A stretch of DNA of 26,243 nucleotides from a virus: positions 1-26,243 of IMG/VR virus record IMGVR_UViG_3300045243_000020, one strand, 5' to 3'. The notes under the pieces were generated by a model, which saw only the letters and a list, made by a program, of their open reading frames with translations, was not told the DNA's origin and did not search any database. Positions within the stretch are counted from its first letter, which is position 1. Each line of letters opens with the position of its first letter. Positions 1 through 5,975 of the stretch are shown piece after piece. Made by a program: the position numbers and the translations under genes.

Positions 1-55
1 TTTCGAGAGAAAACAGAACTGCGCCGCTGAACCGTGATTTGATTTCAAATTTCAT
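1..55 (-). CDS. 5' end of a phage protein, possibly pentapeptide-repeat type (partial)
   Basis: The first 18 codons of a leftward gene run off the left edge. They read MKFEIKSRFSGAVLFSLE. A strong ribosome binding site (GGAGGGAGA) sits about six bases before the ATG. From memory, phage pentapeptide-repeat proteins often begin with a similar 'MKFEIKNRF(S/T)G' segment before the repeats, but the repeats would lie outside the window, so the family call is inference. It is the last visible gene of the leftward operon, 27 bases beyond the stop of the gene ending at 83. Confidence 0.6.
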   Translation of the reverse strand, partial: MKFEIKSRFSGAVLFSLE

Positions 56-82
56 TTTGCGTCTCCCTCCATTAAATAAAAT

Positions 83-337
83 CTAGCTGCCTTGCTTCAA
101 CGGCCGGCCGGCCAGGTCCAGGTCGCCCGACTCGGTGGTGACGTGCTTATCGGCGATTTCGCAAGGTTTGTCATCGTGAAAATCGGCTGGCGTCAGATTG
201 AGTGCCCAGTAAGCTCCGCGGGCGAATCCGAGCATGTACAGATCGTCAATCGCAGGTATGCGAATAATTTTTGGCATTTCCGCGAGGTCCACTTCAAGTT
301 GGGCGCGGGCGGCGGCTTTAATGTCGGATAAATTCAT
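83..337 (-). CDS. Small phage protein of unknown function (84 aa)
   Basis: I do not recognise this protein. It is acidic to neutral and soluble-looking, with no membrane segment or Cys cluster. A short aromatic stretch (residues about 34-48, GFARGAYWALN) is its most distinctive part. Its ATG overlaps the stop of the preceding gene by four bases (ATGA), so the two are probably translationally coupled. It lies near the distal end of the leftward operon of small early-type phage genes. Confidence 0.75.
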   Translation of the reverse strand: MNLSDIKAAARAQLEVDLAEMPKIIRIPAIDDLYMLGFARGAYWALNLTPADFHDDKPCEIADKHVTTESGDLDLAGRPLKQGS

Positions 338-528
338 TTCTCGCGCTCCTTGATGAGCAGTTCTTCGTAAGGGTCGCCGTCCACGTCCTCGGCTGCGATT
401 TCCGCCGCCACGCAGCGCGAGCAGATATACCGCGTATGAACGTACAACGGACCGCGCTCGAACCGCCCACCCTCGTCGTTATCGGTCTCGCCAGACTTCC
501 CGCAGGCGTCGCAGATTTCGTAGCTCAT
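334..528 (-). CDS. Small zinc-ribbon-like protein (64 aa)
   Basis: The start chosen is the ATG at 528, which overlaps the upstream stop by four bases. An in-frame ATG at 561 would overlap the neighbour by 37 bases. The protein begins MSYEICDACGKSGE and has two Cys pairs, CDAC near residue 6 and CSRC near residue 38, the spacing of a zinc ribbon or treble clef. An acidic tail follows. It is probably a nucleic-acid or protein-binding accessory protein, but no specific function can be assigned. Confidence 0.75.
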   Translation of the reverse strand: MSYEICDACGKSGETDNDEGGRFERGPLYVHTRYICSRCVAAEIAAEDVDGDPYEELLIKEREK

Positions 529-827
529 ACGATCAACACCTTTCGAATGTTGATGCTGCACTGATCTGGTTTATCCGATTCACCGTACCAGCACAGCAGC
601 CATTGCCAATCAGCGGGCGCGCATTGCCGATCGAAAATCCCATCATGCCGCCGCCACATTTTGCCGGGGTAAACGCCGGTCGGCAGGGTACTTGAGTATT
701 CATGTAGCGCCTTGAATGTGCAATCGGTCATAAGCGCGTGCGTCTCGTCAATCGTAATTGCGCTCAACGGTGGCTGATCCCAATGCGCGCCGAGCGGATC
801 AGTAATCGCAGGAATCACGCTTTCCAT
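525..827 (-). CDS. Conserved-looking phage protein of unknown function (100 aa)
   Basis: This is a single soluble domain with no signal peptide or membrane helix. The central part, around residues 30-62 (DETHALMT, then YSSTLPTGVYPGKMWRR), looks like a phage protein family I have seen without a function. The C-terminal half is rich in Trp and Cys (WQWLLCWYG). The stop shares bases with the start of the next gene, and its own start lies inside the end of the preceding small gene, so it is embedded in a tightly packed operon. Confidence 0.8.
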   Translation of the reverse strand: MESVIPAITDPLGAHWDQPPLSAITIDETHALMTDCTFKALHEYSSTLPTGVYPGKMWRRHDGIFDRQCAPADWQWLLCWYGESDKPDQCSINIRKVLIV

Positions 828-979
828 TTTGGCGCCCTCGAATTGCGGTCAAGCACGTAAATCCCGCGCTTCCTGAGGTAAGCAATCGCCCTCGCCCTCT
901 TTTCGTCCATCGTCGCCGCGCGGGGCAGGGGATCAGTCGGGCGCTCGATCTGCTTTACCAGTCTCAGGCGAAATTGCAT
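815..979 (-). CDS. Small basic protein (54 aa)
   Basis: A short gene found by reading the gap between larger frames. The ATG at 979 has a near-perfect ribosome binding site (AAGGAGG) eight bases upstream, and the stop overlaps the next gene start (827) by 13 bases. The protein is rich in Arg and Lys, beginning MQFRLRLVKQIERP and ending RNSRAPKWKA, with a helical middle (MDEKRARAIAYLRKRG). It may bind nucleic acid, but the function is unknown. Confidence 0.75.
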   Translation of the reverse strand: MQFRLRLVKQIERPTDPLPRAATMDEKRARAIAYLRKRGIYVLDRNSRAPKWKA

Positions 980-981
980 GG

Positions 982-1206
982 TCAATTCCTCCTTATTAGT
1001 CCTTTCGTGCAGTCAAAATCAGGCGCCCCGCGCGAATGCATATAGCCGTTGATCGCAAGCAGGATGCCAATCAGCGTCGCGCCCTCGCCCTCAGGCACGT
1101 CTTGCGGTACGACTGCGCCAGAAACGCGCACGCCAACACCGAATTCGTTTTCCATGATGCCGCCGAGCGGTTTCACAGTGTCAATCTCAATGCTAACGCG
1201 GATCAT
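982..1206 (-). CDS. Small phage protein of unknown function (74 aa)
   Basis: Unrecognised small protein with beta-strand-like alternation in its first half (MIRVSIEIDTVKPLGG, then VGVRVSGAVVP) and a hydrophobic helix-like stretch (TLIGILLAINGYMH, about residues 44-57). It ends with a basic tail. No clear Shine-Dalgarno sequence precedes the ATG, so it may depend on readthrough translation from the gene ending at 1215, eight bases away. Only its position in the operon supports a phage early role. Confidence 0.65.
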   Translation of the reverse strand: MIRVSIEIDTVKPLGGIMENEFGVGVRVSGAVVPQDVPEGEGATLIGILLAINGYMHSRGAPDFDCTKGLIRRN

Positions 1207-1214
1207 GGTGCTTT

Positions 1215-1475
1215 TTACTTATCCGCCTGCATTGCCGCGGCGATCGCGGCGCGGGCCGCATAGCAATCATTGAGGCTAAAAACGCCTTCGTCTTCCCCGT
1301 CGTGGATTACGTATGTACGATCATGCGCGATTCCGCGCAATGGATTTTTGTCCCACTGATCGGCAAAATGCGCGAAGGGTTTCAGCGCATCCAGCAGTTC
1401 CGCATTGATGCCGCGCAGCCGGTCAATCTCAGCGTGTAGAGCCTCGTGCGCTTCCATCTGTTCTACTGTGCTCAT
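1215..1475 (-). CDS. Phage protein with N-terminal coiled coil (86 aa)
   Basis: The ATG at 1475 is preceded by GGAGGGAGA, a strong ribosome binding site. Residues 1-35 form a heptad-rich helix (MEAHEALHAEIDRLRGINAELLDALK), and the C-terminus (CYAARAAIAAAMQADK) matches the pattern of small phage proteins that end in 'ARAAIAKA'. Such proteins are common in accessory early regions, and I know of no assigned function for them. A second copy of the same purine-rich ribosome binding site precedes the gene at 55. Confidence 0.8.
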   Translation of the reverse strand: MSTVEQMEAHEALHAEIDRLRGINAELLDALKPFAHFADQWDKNPLRGIAHDRTYVIHDGEDEGVFSLNDCYAARAAIAAAMQADK

Positions 1476-1493
1476 AATCCCGTCTCCCTCCGG

Positions 1494-1520
1494 TCATCCT
1501 GCCTCAAGTGCGCAGTCCAT
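1494..1520 (-). CDS. Eight-codon open frame with strong ribosome binding site
   Basis: ATG at 1520, stop at 1496-1494, encoding MDCALEAG. It would be ignored except that AAGGAGG stands five bases before the ATG, and its stop lies directly against the ribosome binding site of the gene starting at 1475. It could act as a leader peptide or a translational relay for that gene, or be a remnant. Support is limited to these two features. Confidence 0.25.
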   Translation of the reverse strand: MDCALEAG

Positions 1521-1555
1521 TGCGGCCCTCCTTGGCCGCAAGAGGCTGGAACCTT

Positions 1556-1717
1556 TCAAACTGCCTTTTCTTTGCGTTCTTCTTTTTCTGCGGCTGATCC
1601 ACAGTATTTGCGCATTCCCATCGCCGTTTCAAATGCTCGCTGGAGTCGTTCAACTTCGCGTTTATATTCTGACTGCGATTTATCGACGGCCGCCTTATAT
1701 TTTTGGTCTGCATTCAT
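1556..1717 (-). CDS. Small coiled-coil protein (53 aa)
   Basis: A longer frame in another register covers the same DNA but reads as low-quality sequence. This frame gives a helical, charged protein (MNADQKYKAAVDKSQSEYKR and onward) with regular heptads (YKREVERLQRAFETAMGMRK) and is therefore preferred. GGGGAAA, a moderate ribosome binding site, precedes the ATG at 1717. Function is unknown. It is the second gene of the leftward operon, 36 bases after the first. Confidence 0.65.
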   Translation of the reverse strand: MNADQKYKAAVDKSQSEYKREVERLQRAFETAMGMRKYCGSAAEKEERKEKAV

Positions 1718-1753
1718 TTTCAATTTCCCCCTCTCGCGTTAAAATTCCATCGC

Positions 1754-1972
1754 CTATTCCGTTCTGCCGAGTGCGACCGGCGTTTTGATTCTGAATGCGC
1801 GCTGCGTCGCGAGGCTGGCATTAACGTAATTTTGCTCTGCCGCGTCCCGCAGTTTCTGCGCATCGTTGAATTGTTTCGCGGTCGCGTTCGGCGGTACGAC
1901 AATGCGCGACATTGCGGCGGTCAGATCAGTTCCGGCCTGCGCGAACAATTTCCGGTATTCAGATTTGGTCAT
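1754..1972 (-). CDS. First gene of leftward operon, small helical phage protein (72 aa)
   Basis: The ATG at 1972 is chosen because GGGAGA lies five bases upstream. An upstream in-frame ATG at 2008 has no such site and would sit almost on the promoter. The protein begins MTKSEYRKLFAQAGTDLTAA and is predicted to be mostly helical, with a central 'RIVVPPNATAKQFNDAQKLRDAAEQNY' region given here only in outline. It is promoter-proximal, about 40 bases downstream of the -10 box. I do not recognise a family. Confidence 0.75.
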   Translation of the reverse strand: MTKSEYRKLFAQAGTDLTAAMSRIVVPPNATAKQFNDAQKLRDAAEQNYVNASLATQRAFRIKTPVALGRTE

Positions 1973-2014
1973 TTCGTTTCTCCCTTTTTGCGCCGCCGCG
2001 CAGCGCACAACTCA

Positions 2015-2046
2015 AACATATACGCGCACTTGATACTTGTCAAGTG
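2015..2046 (-). promoter_or_regulatory. Leftward sigma70-like promoter with palindromic operator
   Basis: Read on the minus strand, TTGACA (2043-2038) and TATGTT (2020-2015) are separated by exactly 17 bases, upstream of the gene starting at 1972. A perfect palindrome, CACTTGA-N6-TCAAGTG, covers 2027-2046 and overlaps the -35 box, so a bound repressor would block RNA polymerase. Confidence 0.7.
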
Positions 2047-2231
2047 TTTTTCGCAATATATTTGAAAGGTTTCGGCACAAGCCAGATTGACCCCATGCGT
2101 TTAGCGCCAGGAACACGTTGCGCTTGCAGTAGAAGGTGAATCCAGCTACGCGTGTAGCCGGATTGGACCGATGCTTCTGTTACGGTTTGGAGAGGTTTGG
2201 ATTTGATCGCCATTGAAAAACCCTATCATAT

Positions 2232-2264
2232 CAGTTGACAAATAACAAGTGTGCAACTTAATAT
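2232..2264 (+). promoter_or_regulatory. Rightward sigma70-like promoter with operator
   Basis: TTGACA (2235-2240) and TAATAT (2259-2264) are 18 bases apart. Transcription would begin near 2271, upstream of the ATG at 2296. Bases 2232-2251, read on the minus strand, match the operator at 2027-2046 at 17 of 20 positions, and again overlap the -35 box. The two divergent operons are therefore likely controlled by the same protein. Confidence 0.65.
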
Positions 2265-2295
2265 TCCGTATCCTACAACACTTGAGGACAAAACT

Positions 2296-2736
2296 ATGGG
2301 CGGAGATTATCATCTGGCGCATAATTATGTGTGCCGCGCAGTCAAGAAAGGATTGCTGCCAGACCTCAAAAAACTAACAGTAAAATGCTTTGATTGCGGT
2401 TCGCGTGCTACTGTATTCGATCATAGGGACTATTCGCGGTTTTTAGATGTTGAGCCCGTGTGTCAAAGCTGCAATATAAAGCGCGGCAAAGCAAAAAAAG
2501 AGAAAAAGGGGAAATACGAAATAGTCAGAAAAGAACCAAGACAAGAGCGGGCTGATATGAAAAGAATGAAGTCGGCCGCACAAGCTGCCGCGCAGTGGAG
2601 TTGTTCCGCTGTGTGGGTGCGCCGGTTATGCCAGCACGGGAGAATACGTGAGGCAATCAAGGTAGGCCGAGATTGGGTAATGCCGAAAAATGCAGAATAC
2701 CCGCGCCTCTACAAGCGCGGACGGAAACCGGCATGA
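2296..2736 (+). CDS. HNH-like zinc-finger protein fused to an excisionase-like HTH (146 aa)
   Basis: The ATG at 2296 has GAGG eight bases upstream and lies downstream of the predicted transcription start. An in-frame GTG at 2251 lies upstream of that start and is rejected. Residues 31-60 hold CFDC, DHRDY and CQSCN, the arrangement of HNH/treble-clef zinc proteins common in phages. A Lys-rich linker (63-90) leads to a helix-turn-helix segment at about 92-130 (SAAQAAAQWSCSAVWVRRLC) ending in GRDWVMP, the look of MerR/excisionase-type DNA-binding domains. I infer a DNA-binding or nuclease accessory role. The catalytic HNH histidine pair is not fully clear, so nuclease activity is uncertain. First gene of the rightward early operon. 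Confidence 0.8.
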   Translation: MGGDYHLAHNYVCRAVKKGLLPDLKKLTVKCFDCGSRATVFDHRDYSRFLDVEPVCQSCNIKRGKAKKEKKGKYEIVRKEPRQERADMKRMKSAAQAAAQWSCSAVWVRRLCQHGRIREAIKVGRDWVMPKNAEYPRLYKRGRKPA

Positions 2737-2939
2737 TGAGCCCCACCACGCCGGAACTGCCGATGGAGCGCTGCGGCAACTGCGCATGCTCCCGCCCGGC
2801 TGACGACGCGAGCGGCGTATTGCACTCGGCGGGATGGATGCAGTGCGGCTATCAGCGTCAGTGGTGCTACGTGTCGCCGCGGCATCCGTGCCACTTTTCG
2901 CCCTCAAAATGGCAGGCAAAACCGGAAGTGCGCGGGTGA
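2733..2939 (+). CDS. Cysteine-rich small phage protein (68 aa)
   Basis: Starts at ATGATG overlapping the previous stop (2734-2736), so it is translationally coupled. Six Cys residues, at about 14, 17, 19, 38, 45 and 53, plus His 51 and 54, suggest one or two bound metal ions. The motif ERCGNCACSRP followed by WCYVSPRHPCHFSPSKW is typical of small phage Cys-rich proteins of unknown function. No membrane segment is present. It probably acts with the zinc-finger/HTH protein encoded just upstream. Confidence 0.75.
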   Translation: MMSPTTPELPMERCGNCACSRPADDASGVLHSAGWMQCGYQRQWCYVSPRHPCHFSPSKWQAKPEVRG

Positions 2940-3214
2940 AAAACGACATCCCGCCGCTGCTCATGCGCCTCGGGCCGCTGACTCTCGACCAGCTCGGCGT
3001 GGAATTGGGCGGGCCGCACGAGCGCACGCTGCGACGGCAACGCGCCGCGCAACCCAAGACTGCTGCTCTCATGCCGGTATGGTTGTACCCAGGCGCTGCG
3101 GCAATCCCTGCTGGCGGAACGCGGCGAACGGTTCTGCTGGCCGGGTGGCAGGCGCCGATTTCGGGATTCGCGGCAAGTATGAAAGGCGATCCGCTGCCCT
3201 ACGGAGAACCGTGA
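2936..3214 (+). CDS. Possible winged-helix-like protein, GTG start (92 aa)
   Basis: A GTG at 2936 overlaps the previous stop by four bases (GTGA), which supports coupling. Residues 1-35 (IPPLLMRLGPLTLDQLGVEL) look like a winged-helix beginning in which 'GPLTLDQL' forms the second helix. The remaining 55 residues are Pro/Gly/Ala-rich and less convincing, so the end of the gene may be degraded or frameshifted. In another frame the DNA of the second half also stays open for about 40 codons. Treat the N-terminal third as likely and the rest as doubtful. Confidence 0.4.
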   Translation: MKNDIPPLLMRLGPLTLDQLGVELGGPHERTLRRQRAAQPKTAALMPVWLYPGAAAIPAGGTRRTVLLAGWQAPISGFAASMKGDPLPYGEP

Positions 3215-3841
3215 ATATGCAGATTGGACTTTTGCGGAAAACCGTGTGTATCCTACAAACAACAGCGCCCCAAGGACTCGCATCCCTGGGGCGCCTAATC
3301 TCCAGTGTCTGTTGCCGCAGGCCACCGGAACAATGCCGCAATTCTACGGCGTTCCGCCCAAAAAGCGCAAGACCTTGGCGTACTCCGCACGAAAGCAGGC
3401 GGGTTGTCGTCCCGGCTCGGAGCATGAAAGCGATGCGCTTTGCTGGACCGGCCGGCGCAGGCGGACTTTGCCAGGTATCGCCACAAACAGGTTCCCACGT
3501 AAGAAGCGACTGGCCCACGATACGGGCACCTGCAAGACGAATGGCAGCCGAGAGGCAGGAAGCTACGGCTTCAACACCGCAACCCCAGGAAGGTCCGGTG
3601 CGGCCGGTCCTATGGCCGAGTGCTAAACTGCGCCCCAACCGGCGCGCGGCGGTTCCCTCCCCACAGCCGGCCAGGCCCCGGATTTAACGGAGCTCGCGTA
3701 CCGTCTGGGGCCGACTAGAACGCTCGACCGCGCGGCTTTTCTCCTATCGCCGTGCTGGAAAAGCTAGGCCGGGGTCGGGCGTGACGTTCGCCCCGGCCGC
3801 CTACGCATGGAACCGCTCAATTTTCGTGTGCGATTTGCAAA
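3215..3841. other. Long ORF-poor, hairpin-dense region
   Basis: Frames on both strands stay open because the DNA is GC-rich, but their products are low-complexity Arg/Pro/Ser sequences with no domain, no plausible start and no ribosome binding site. The region instead carries many short hairpins on the plus strand. They include GGAAC..GTTCC with GCCG/CGGC (3327-3355), GCAT/ATGC (3422-3436), CAGGT/ACCTG enclosing GCCC/GGGC (3488-3532), GAAGC-TACG-GCTTC with a UNCG-type tetraloop (3559-3572), CGGCC/GGCCG (3601-3618), GCGCC/GGCGC (3630-3645), GCTTTTC/GAAAAGC (3735-3764) and GGCCGGGG/CCCCGGCC (3767-3798). It may encode a structured RNA. Confidence 0.5.
3245..3356 (+). repeat. Structured intergenic element, copy 1
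   Basis: Aligns over about 110 bases with 21995-22110 (copy 2). Shared blocks include TGTGTA, TACAA, CGCCCC, AGGA, TCCC, GGGCGCC, GTGTC, CGCA, GGCCAC, GAAC, TCTA and CGTT. The core hairpin at 3265-3294 has arms GCGCCCC/GGGGCGC and an inner stem GGA/TCC. A second hairpin covers 3327-3355. It starts about 30 bases after the stop at 3214. Type, strand and function are inferred. Confidence 0.55.
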
Positions 3842-4021
3842 ATGATCGTCAGCCGCAGAAAGCCAGGACCTGACCATTCGGCGGTCATGCGCGGGATTGC
3901 CAGAATGAAACGATTCGAGCGCGAGCGGGCGCAGTGGATACGCGAGCATCCGGGCGCGAGTCACGACGAACTGCGCCGGGCGATGGATGAGCTGGCGGCG
4001 CGGCTGACGCCAGGGGCGTAG
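3842..4021 (+). CDS. Small basic helical phage protein (59 aa)
   Basis: Reads MIVSRRKPGPDHSAVMRGIA, then a charged helix (MKRFERERAQWIREHPGASH) and a second helix (DELRRAMDELAARL). The 'REHPGASHDELRRAMDEL' pattern looks like a real two-helix domain found in small phage proteins. No strong ribosome binding site precedes the ATG at 3842. Internal ATGs at 3887 and 3905 are alternative starts. It is convergent with the gene ending at 4023, with one base between the stops, so no terminator fits between them. Confidence 0.6.
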   Translation: MIVSRRKPGPDHSAVMRGIARMKRFERERAQWIREHPGASHDELRRAMDELAARLTPGA

Positions 4022-4022
4022 G

Positions 4023-4247
4023 CTACTTCAAGCGTTCGGCGAGCATCGCGTCGGCGACTTTGTAGCAGTTCTGCGCTAGCACGTCAGCCCACGTCATGCC
4101 GAGGGCGGTTTGCTCTCGTGTCGGCGCGAAAACGCTATCAGGATTATCCAATTCGGTCAGCGCGGCCGCTGCAAAATAATCCCGCACGGTCAAGCCAAGT
4201 TCTTTCTCGGATGCGCCGGGGAAGGCGGGGCCGCCGTCGTGTTTCAT
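4023..4247 (-). CDS. Conserved phage protein of unknown function (74 aa)
   Basis: Begins MKHDGGPAFPGASEKELGLT and continues VRDYFAAAALTEL. The 'DGGPAFP...G(L/M)T(L/V)RDYFA' signature and the C-terminal 'YKVADAMLAER' are typical of a widespread small phage protein that often sits near replication genes. No biochemical role is known to me. Its start overlaps the helicase stop by four bases (ATGA), making it the last gene of the Cro-replication operon. Confidence 0.85.
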   Translation of the reverse strand: MKHDGGPAFPGASEKELGLTVRDYFAAAALTELDNPDSVFAPTREQTALGMTWADVLAQNCYKVADAMLAERLK

Positions 4248-5140
4248 TCGTCGAAGTCCTTGCGCAGATTGGAAACGGGCGCGGTCTTGATGATCTCTGC
4301 ATACTGGCCGGTAATGCGGCTGTAGCGCAGCGTTGCAAGTCCGATTCTGCCGATATGCCGGAACCGGACTTTCTGGACGTGAATATCAACCTCGGCAGAG
4401 TCCTCAGCCTGATCGCGCCATACCGTGATGCAGTTGTCTGCCTTGTTCCAGAAATGTGCCGAGCCTGATACGTCGCTTGGCGTGGGGACCGGCAGTTTCC
4501 CGGTGGCGCGGTCACGGAACATCTTCGCCGGGTGCGCAACGAGCCATACGTGAATATTCGCTTCCCGGCAGACGCGAATTAGTTCAGATAATTCGAGGCT
4601 TATCCATTCCGTCTCACTCATTCCTTGAATTCTGAAATGTTCCAGTTGGTTCCACGGATCGACCACTACCCCGACGTTGTAACTGCGCACCGTTGAAGGC
4701 GGGTACTGAAAATGCGTCACCGCCTCTTGCAGGATCGAAACCAGGTCGGGCTTTTCAGGCTTGGCGAAGTTGAACTTCCCCCGCAACCATTCTTCGCCTT
4801 CCTCGACATCTTCGGGGTTCATGCGCGGGGTCAATCCTGGGTTGAACGGCTTGCCCAGGTACTTTTCGAGCAGGGTCGAATGGTGCAGAGCCAGCGGCCA
4901 GTTCTCCGGACTGTAGATGATGAATTTCCACTCGCTGCGCTTGGCGAGATTCACCAGCAGCGCATCGAGCCAATTCGACTTGCCGCTTGCGGGTGTTCCG
5001 GTAATCAGCGTCCATTGCCCCATCGCCACGGTGTAGAGCTTATCCACGCTCGGCCAGCCGGTAGAGCAGCCTTTGGGGAAACCACCATCCTCGTAAAGCC
5101 TGATAACCTCGGCGCGGATTTGATCGTGCGGAATTATCAT
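4244..5140 (-). CDS. DnaB/Twinkle-type replicative helicase, RecA-fold ATPase (298 aa)
   Basis: A RecA-fold ATPase. Walker A is GTPASGKS at residues 48-55, Walker B is VGVVVDP ending at Asp161-Pro162, and a sensor-type VAHP is at 201-204. A Lys/Arg-containing strand (VQKVRFRHIG, about 256-265) fits the position of the arginine-finger loop of hexameric helicases. The N-terminus 'STGWPSVDKLYTV' matches the start of the DnaB/Twinkle C-terminal domain. At 298 residues it lacks both a primase domain and the DnaB N-terminal domain, so it is a helicase-only form. It probably unwinds phage DNA after loading by the DUF1376 protein encoded upstream, whose stop overlaps its start by four bases. Confidence 0.92.
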   Translation of the reverse strand: MIIPHDQIRAEVIRLYEDGGFPKGCSTGWPSVDKLYTVAMGQWTLITGTPASGKSNWLDALLVNLAKRSEWKFIIYSPENWPLALHHSTLLEKYLGKPFNPGLTPRMNPEDVEEGEEWLRGKFNFAKPEKPDLVSILQEAVTHFQYPPSTVRSYNVGVVVDPWNQLEHFRIQGMSETEWISLELSELIRVCREANIHVWLVAHPAKMFRDRATGKLPVPTPSDVSGSAHFWNKADNCITVWRDQAEDSAEVDIHVQKVRFRHIGRIGLATLRYSRITGQYAEIIKTAPVSNLRKDFDE

Positions 5141-5772
5141 ATTGCGACCGTCCTTTCAGGTGGTTTGGGTGATTCATCTTCCCATCTGCGCCCGGTCAAC
5201 CAAGTGGCCGGATAAGGGATAAATTTTCCGTTTTCTTTCGACCATTGTCCGTTGTTTTTTTGCGCTGCGACGGCGGCAACGATGCGCGCCTGTAATGCAT
5301 CATCAGGATTTAACTTTGACCAGGCTTTAATCGCGTCCGCTTTCGCTTGCTTGCGCGGATAGGGCTCCCAGAAAGCAGAGAATCCTGGCAATGCGGCGCC
5401 ATTGCCTTTATGTGTCGTGTTTTTTTTGGCTGGAGTTTTACGGCGCGCGGCCGCTGACGCTTTGCCGGCCTCGGATTGATGCACTAGGAATTCGCGCAAG
5501 TTTTCCAAGTCACGCTCAATGCGATGGTGGATCAGTTTTCCATCGGATTCGTGGAAATACCGTTTGATGATTCGTTCAACAATTGTCTGAGACGATGATT
5601 CGTGTGCTCTCGCAACGCGATATAACTGCTCTCGATCACAAGGCAATCCGCCTTGCCAATAATAGGTAAAAACCAGGATGCAATAAACTCCGTGTTCGGC
5701 GTGGGTAAGGTCCAAAGTGTCCAGCAGATAATCAGCCGGGCAAAACTTGAACCACGGCAAGCGTTCAAGCAT
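5137..5772 (-). CDS. DUF1376-type phage replication protein (211 aa)
   Basis: The start at 5772 is preferred because AAGGAAG lies nine bases upstream. An in-frame ATG at 5790 lies deeper in the cro gene without a ribosome binding site. Residues 1-90 show the DUF1376 pattern: 'LPWFKFCPADYLLDTLDLTHAEHG' in outline, then a YCILVFTYYWQGG helix. A basic linker of KK/RR residues (about 100-120) leads to a C-terminal domain with FWEPYPRKQAKADAIKAW and YPATWLTGRRWED, shared by phage replication-initiation proteins. I infer origin binding and helicase recruitment. It overlaps cro by eight bases. Confidence 0.88.
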   Translation of the reverse strand: MLERLPWFKFCPADYLLDTLDLTHAEHGVYCILVFTYYWQGGLPCDREQLYRVARAHESSSQTIVERIIKRYFHESDGKLIHHRIERDLENLREFLVHQSEAGKASAAARRKTPAKKNTTHKGNGAALPGFSAFWEPYPRKQAKADAIKAWSKLNPDDALQARIVAAVAAQKNNGQWSKENGKFIPYPATWLTGRRWEDESPKPPERTVAI

Positions 5773-5968
5773 TGACCGCTTCCTTGGCATCCTTATCGTA
5801 AAGTGACGGATCGACCCGCAGCAATCCGCCGGTGACTACTTGGAGTTTGTAGGCTCGACCTTCCGGCACAAAATCGCCCCAGTCGGAAACGGCTTGAACG
5901 GTGATATTTAGCGCACGAGCGAGCGCAGTAGCGGTTCCGAAGTGCTGAATAGCCAAAGCCTTAAGCAT
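5765..5968 (-). CDS. cro: P22 Cro-family repressor (67 aa)
   Basis: Small single-domain helix-turn-helix protein. Residues 10-31 (FGTATALARALNITVQAVSD) form the HTH, and the rest follows the P22 Cro layout: 'PEGRAYKLQVVTGGLLRVD', then a short tail. P22 Cro is about the same length. It probably binds palindromic operators to repress early promoters. A perfect palindrome lies directly upstream of its own ATG at 5986-6007. There is almost no ribosome binding site, and the predicted transcription start falls on or next to the ATG, so the message may be leaderless. The usual divergent CI-type repressor gene is absent. Confidence 0.88.
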   Translation of the reverse strand: MLKALAIQHFGTATALARALNITVQAVSDWGDFVPEGRAYKLQVVTGGLLRVDPSLYDKDAKEAVNA

Positions 5969-5975
5969 ACTTTAG

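Larger units (their letters stand above)
1973..2295. other. Divergent intergenic regulatory region
   Basis: No protein gene is supported here. The region holds two divergent promoters with related 20 bp operators (described separately). It also has a strong hairpin at 2139-2164: arms AATCC/GGATT and GCTAC/GTAGC, one A-C mismatch, loop GCGT. Two direct repeats of GGTTTGGA lie at 2184-2191 and 2194-2201, one helical turn apart. No T-run follows the hairpin, so it is not a classical terminator. The repeats could be a regulator binding site. Confidence 0.6.

Noticed and set aside
1504-1713. 69-codon minus-strand frame over the same DNA as the gene at 1556-1717
   Set aside because: The alternative frame gives a clean coiled-coil protein with a better start; this one is unstructured.
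2139-2164. Hairpin considered as a tRNA arm or Rho-independent terminator
   Set aside because: No cloverleaf, no TTC arm or CCA context, and no T-run on either strand.
3069-3687. Overlapping frames of about 190-200 codons on both strands (3079-3687 plus, 3069-3638 minus) and 3246-3626 plus
   Set aside because: Products are Arg/Pro/Ser-rich with no domain, no ribosome binding site and no coupling. They look like by-products of high GC content in a structured region.
3767-3798. GGCCGGGG/CCCCGGCC hairpin considered as a terminator
   Set aside because: No following T-run on either strand; kept as part of the structured block.
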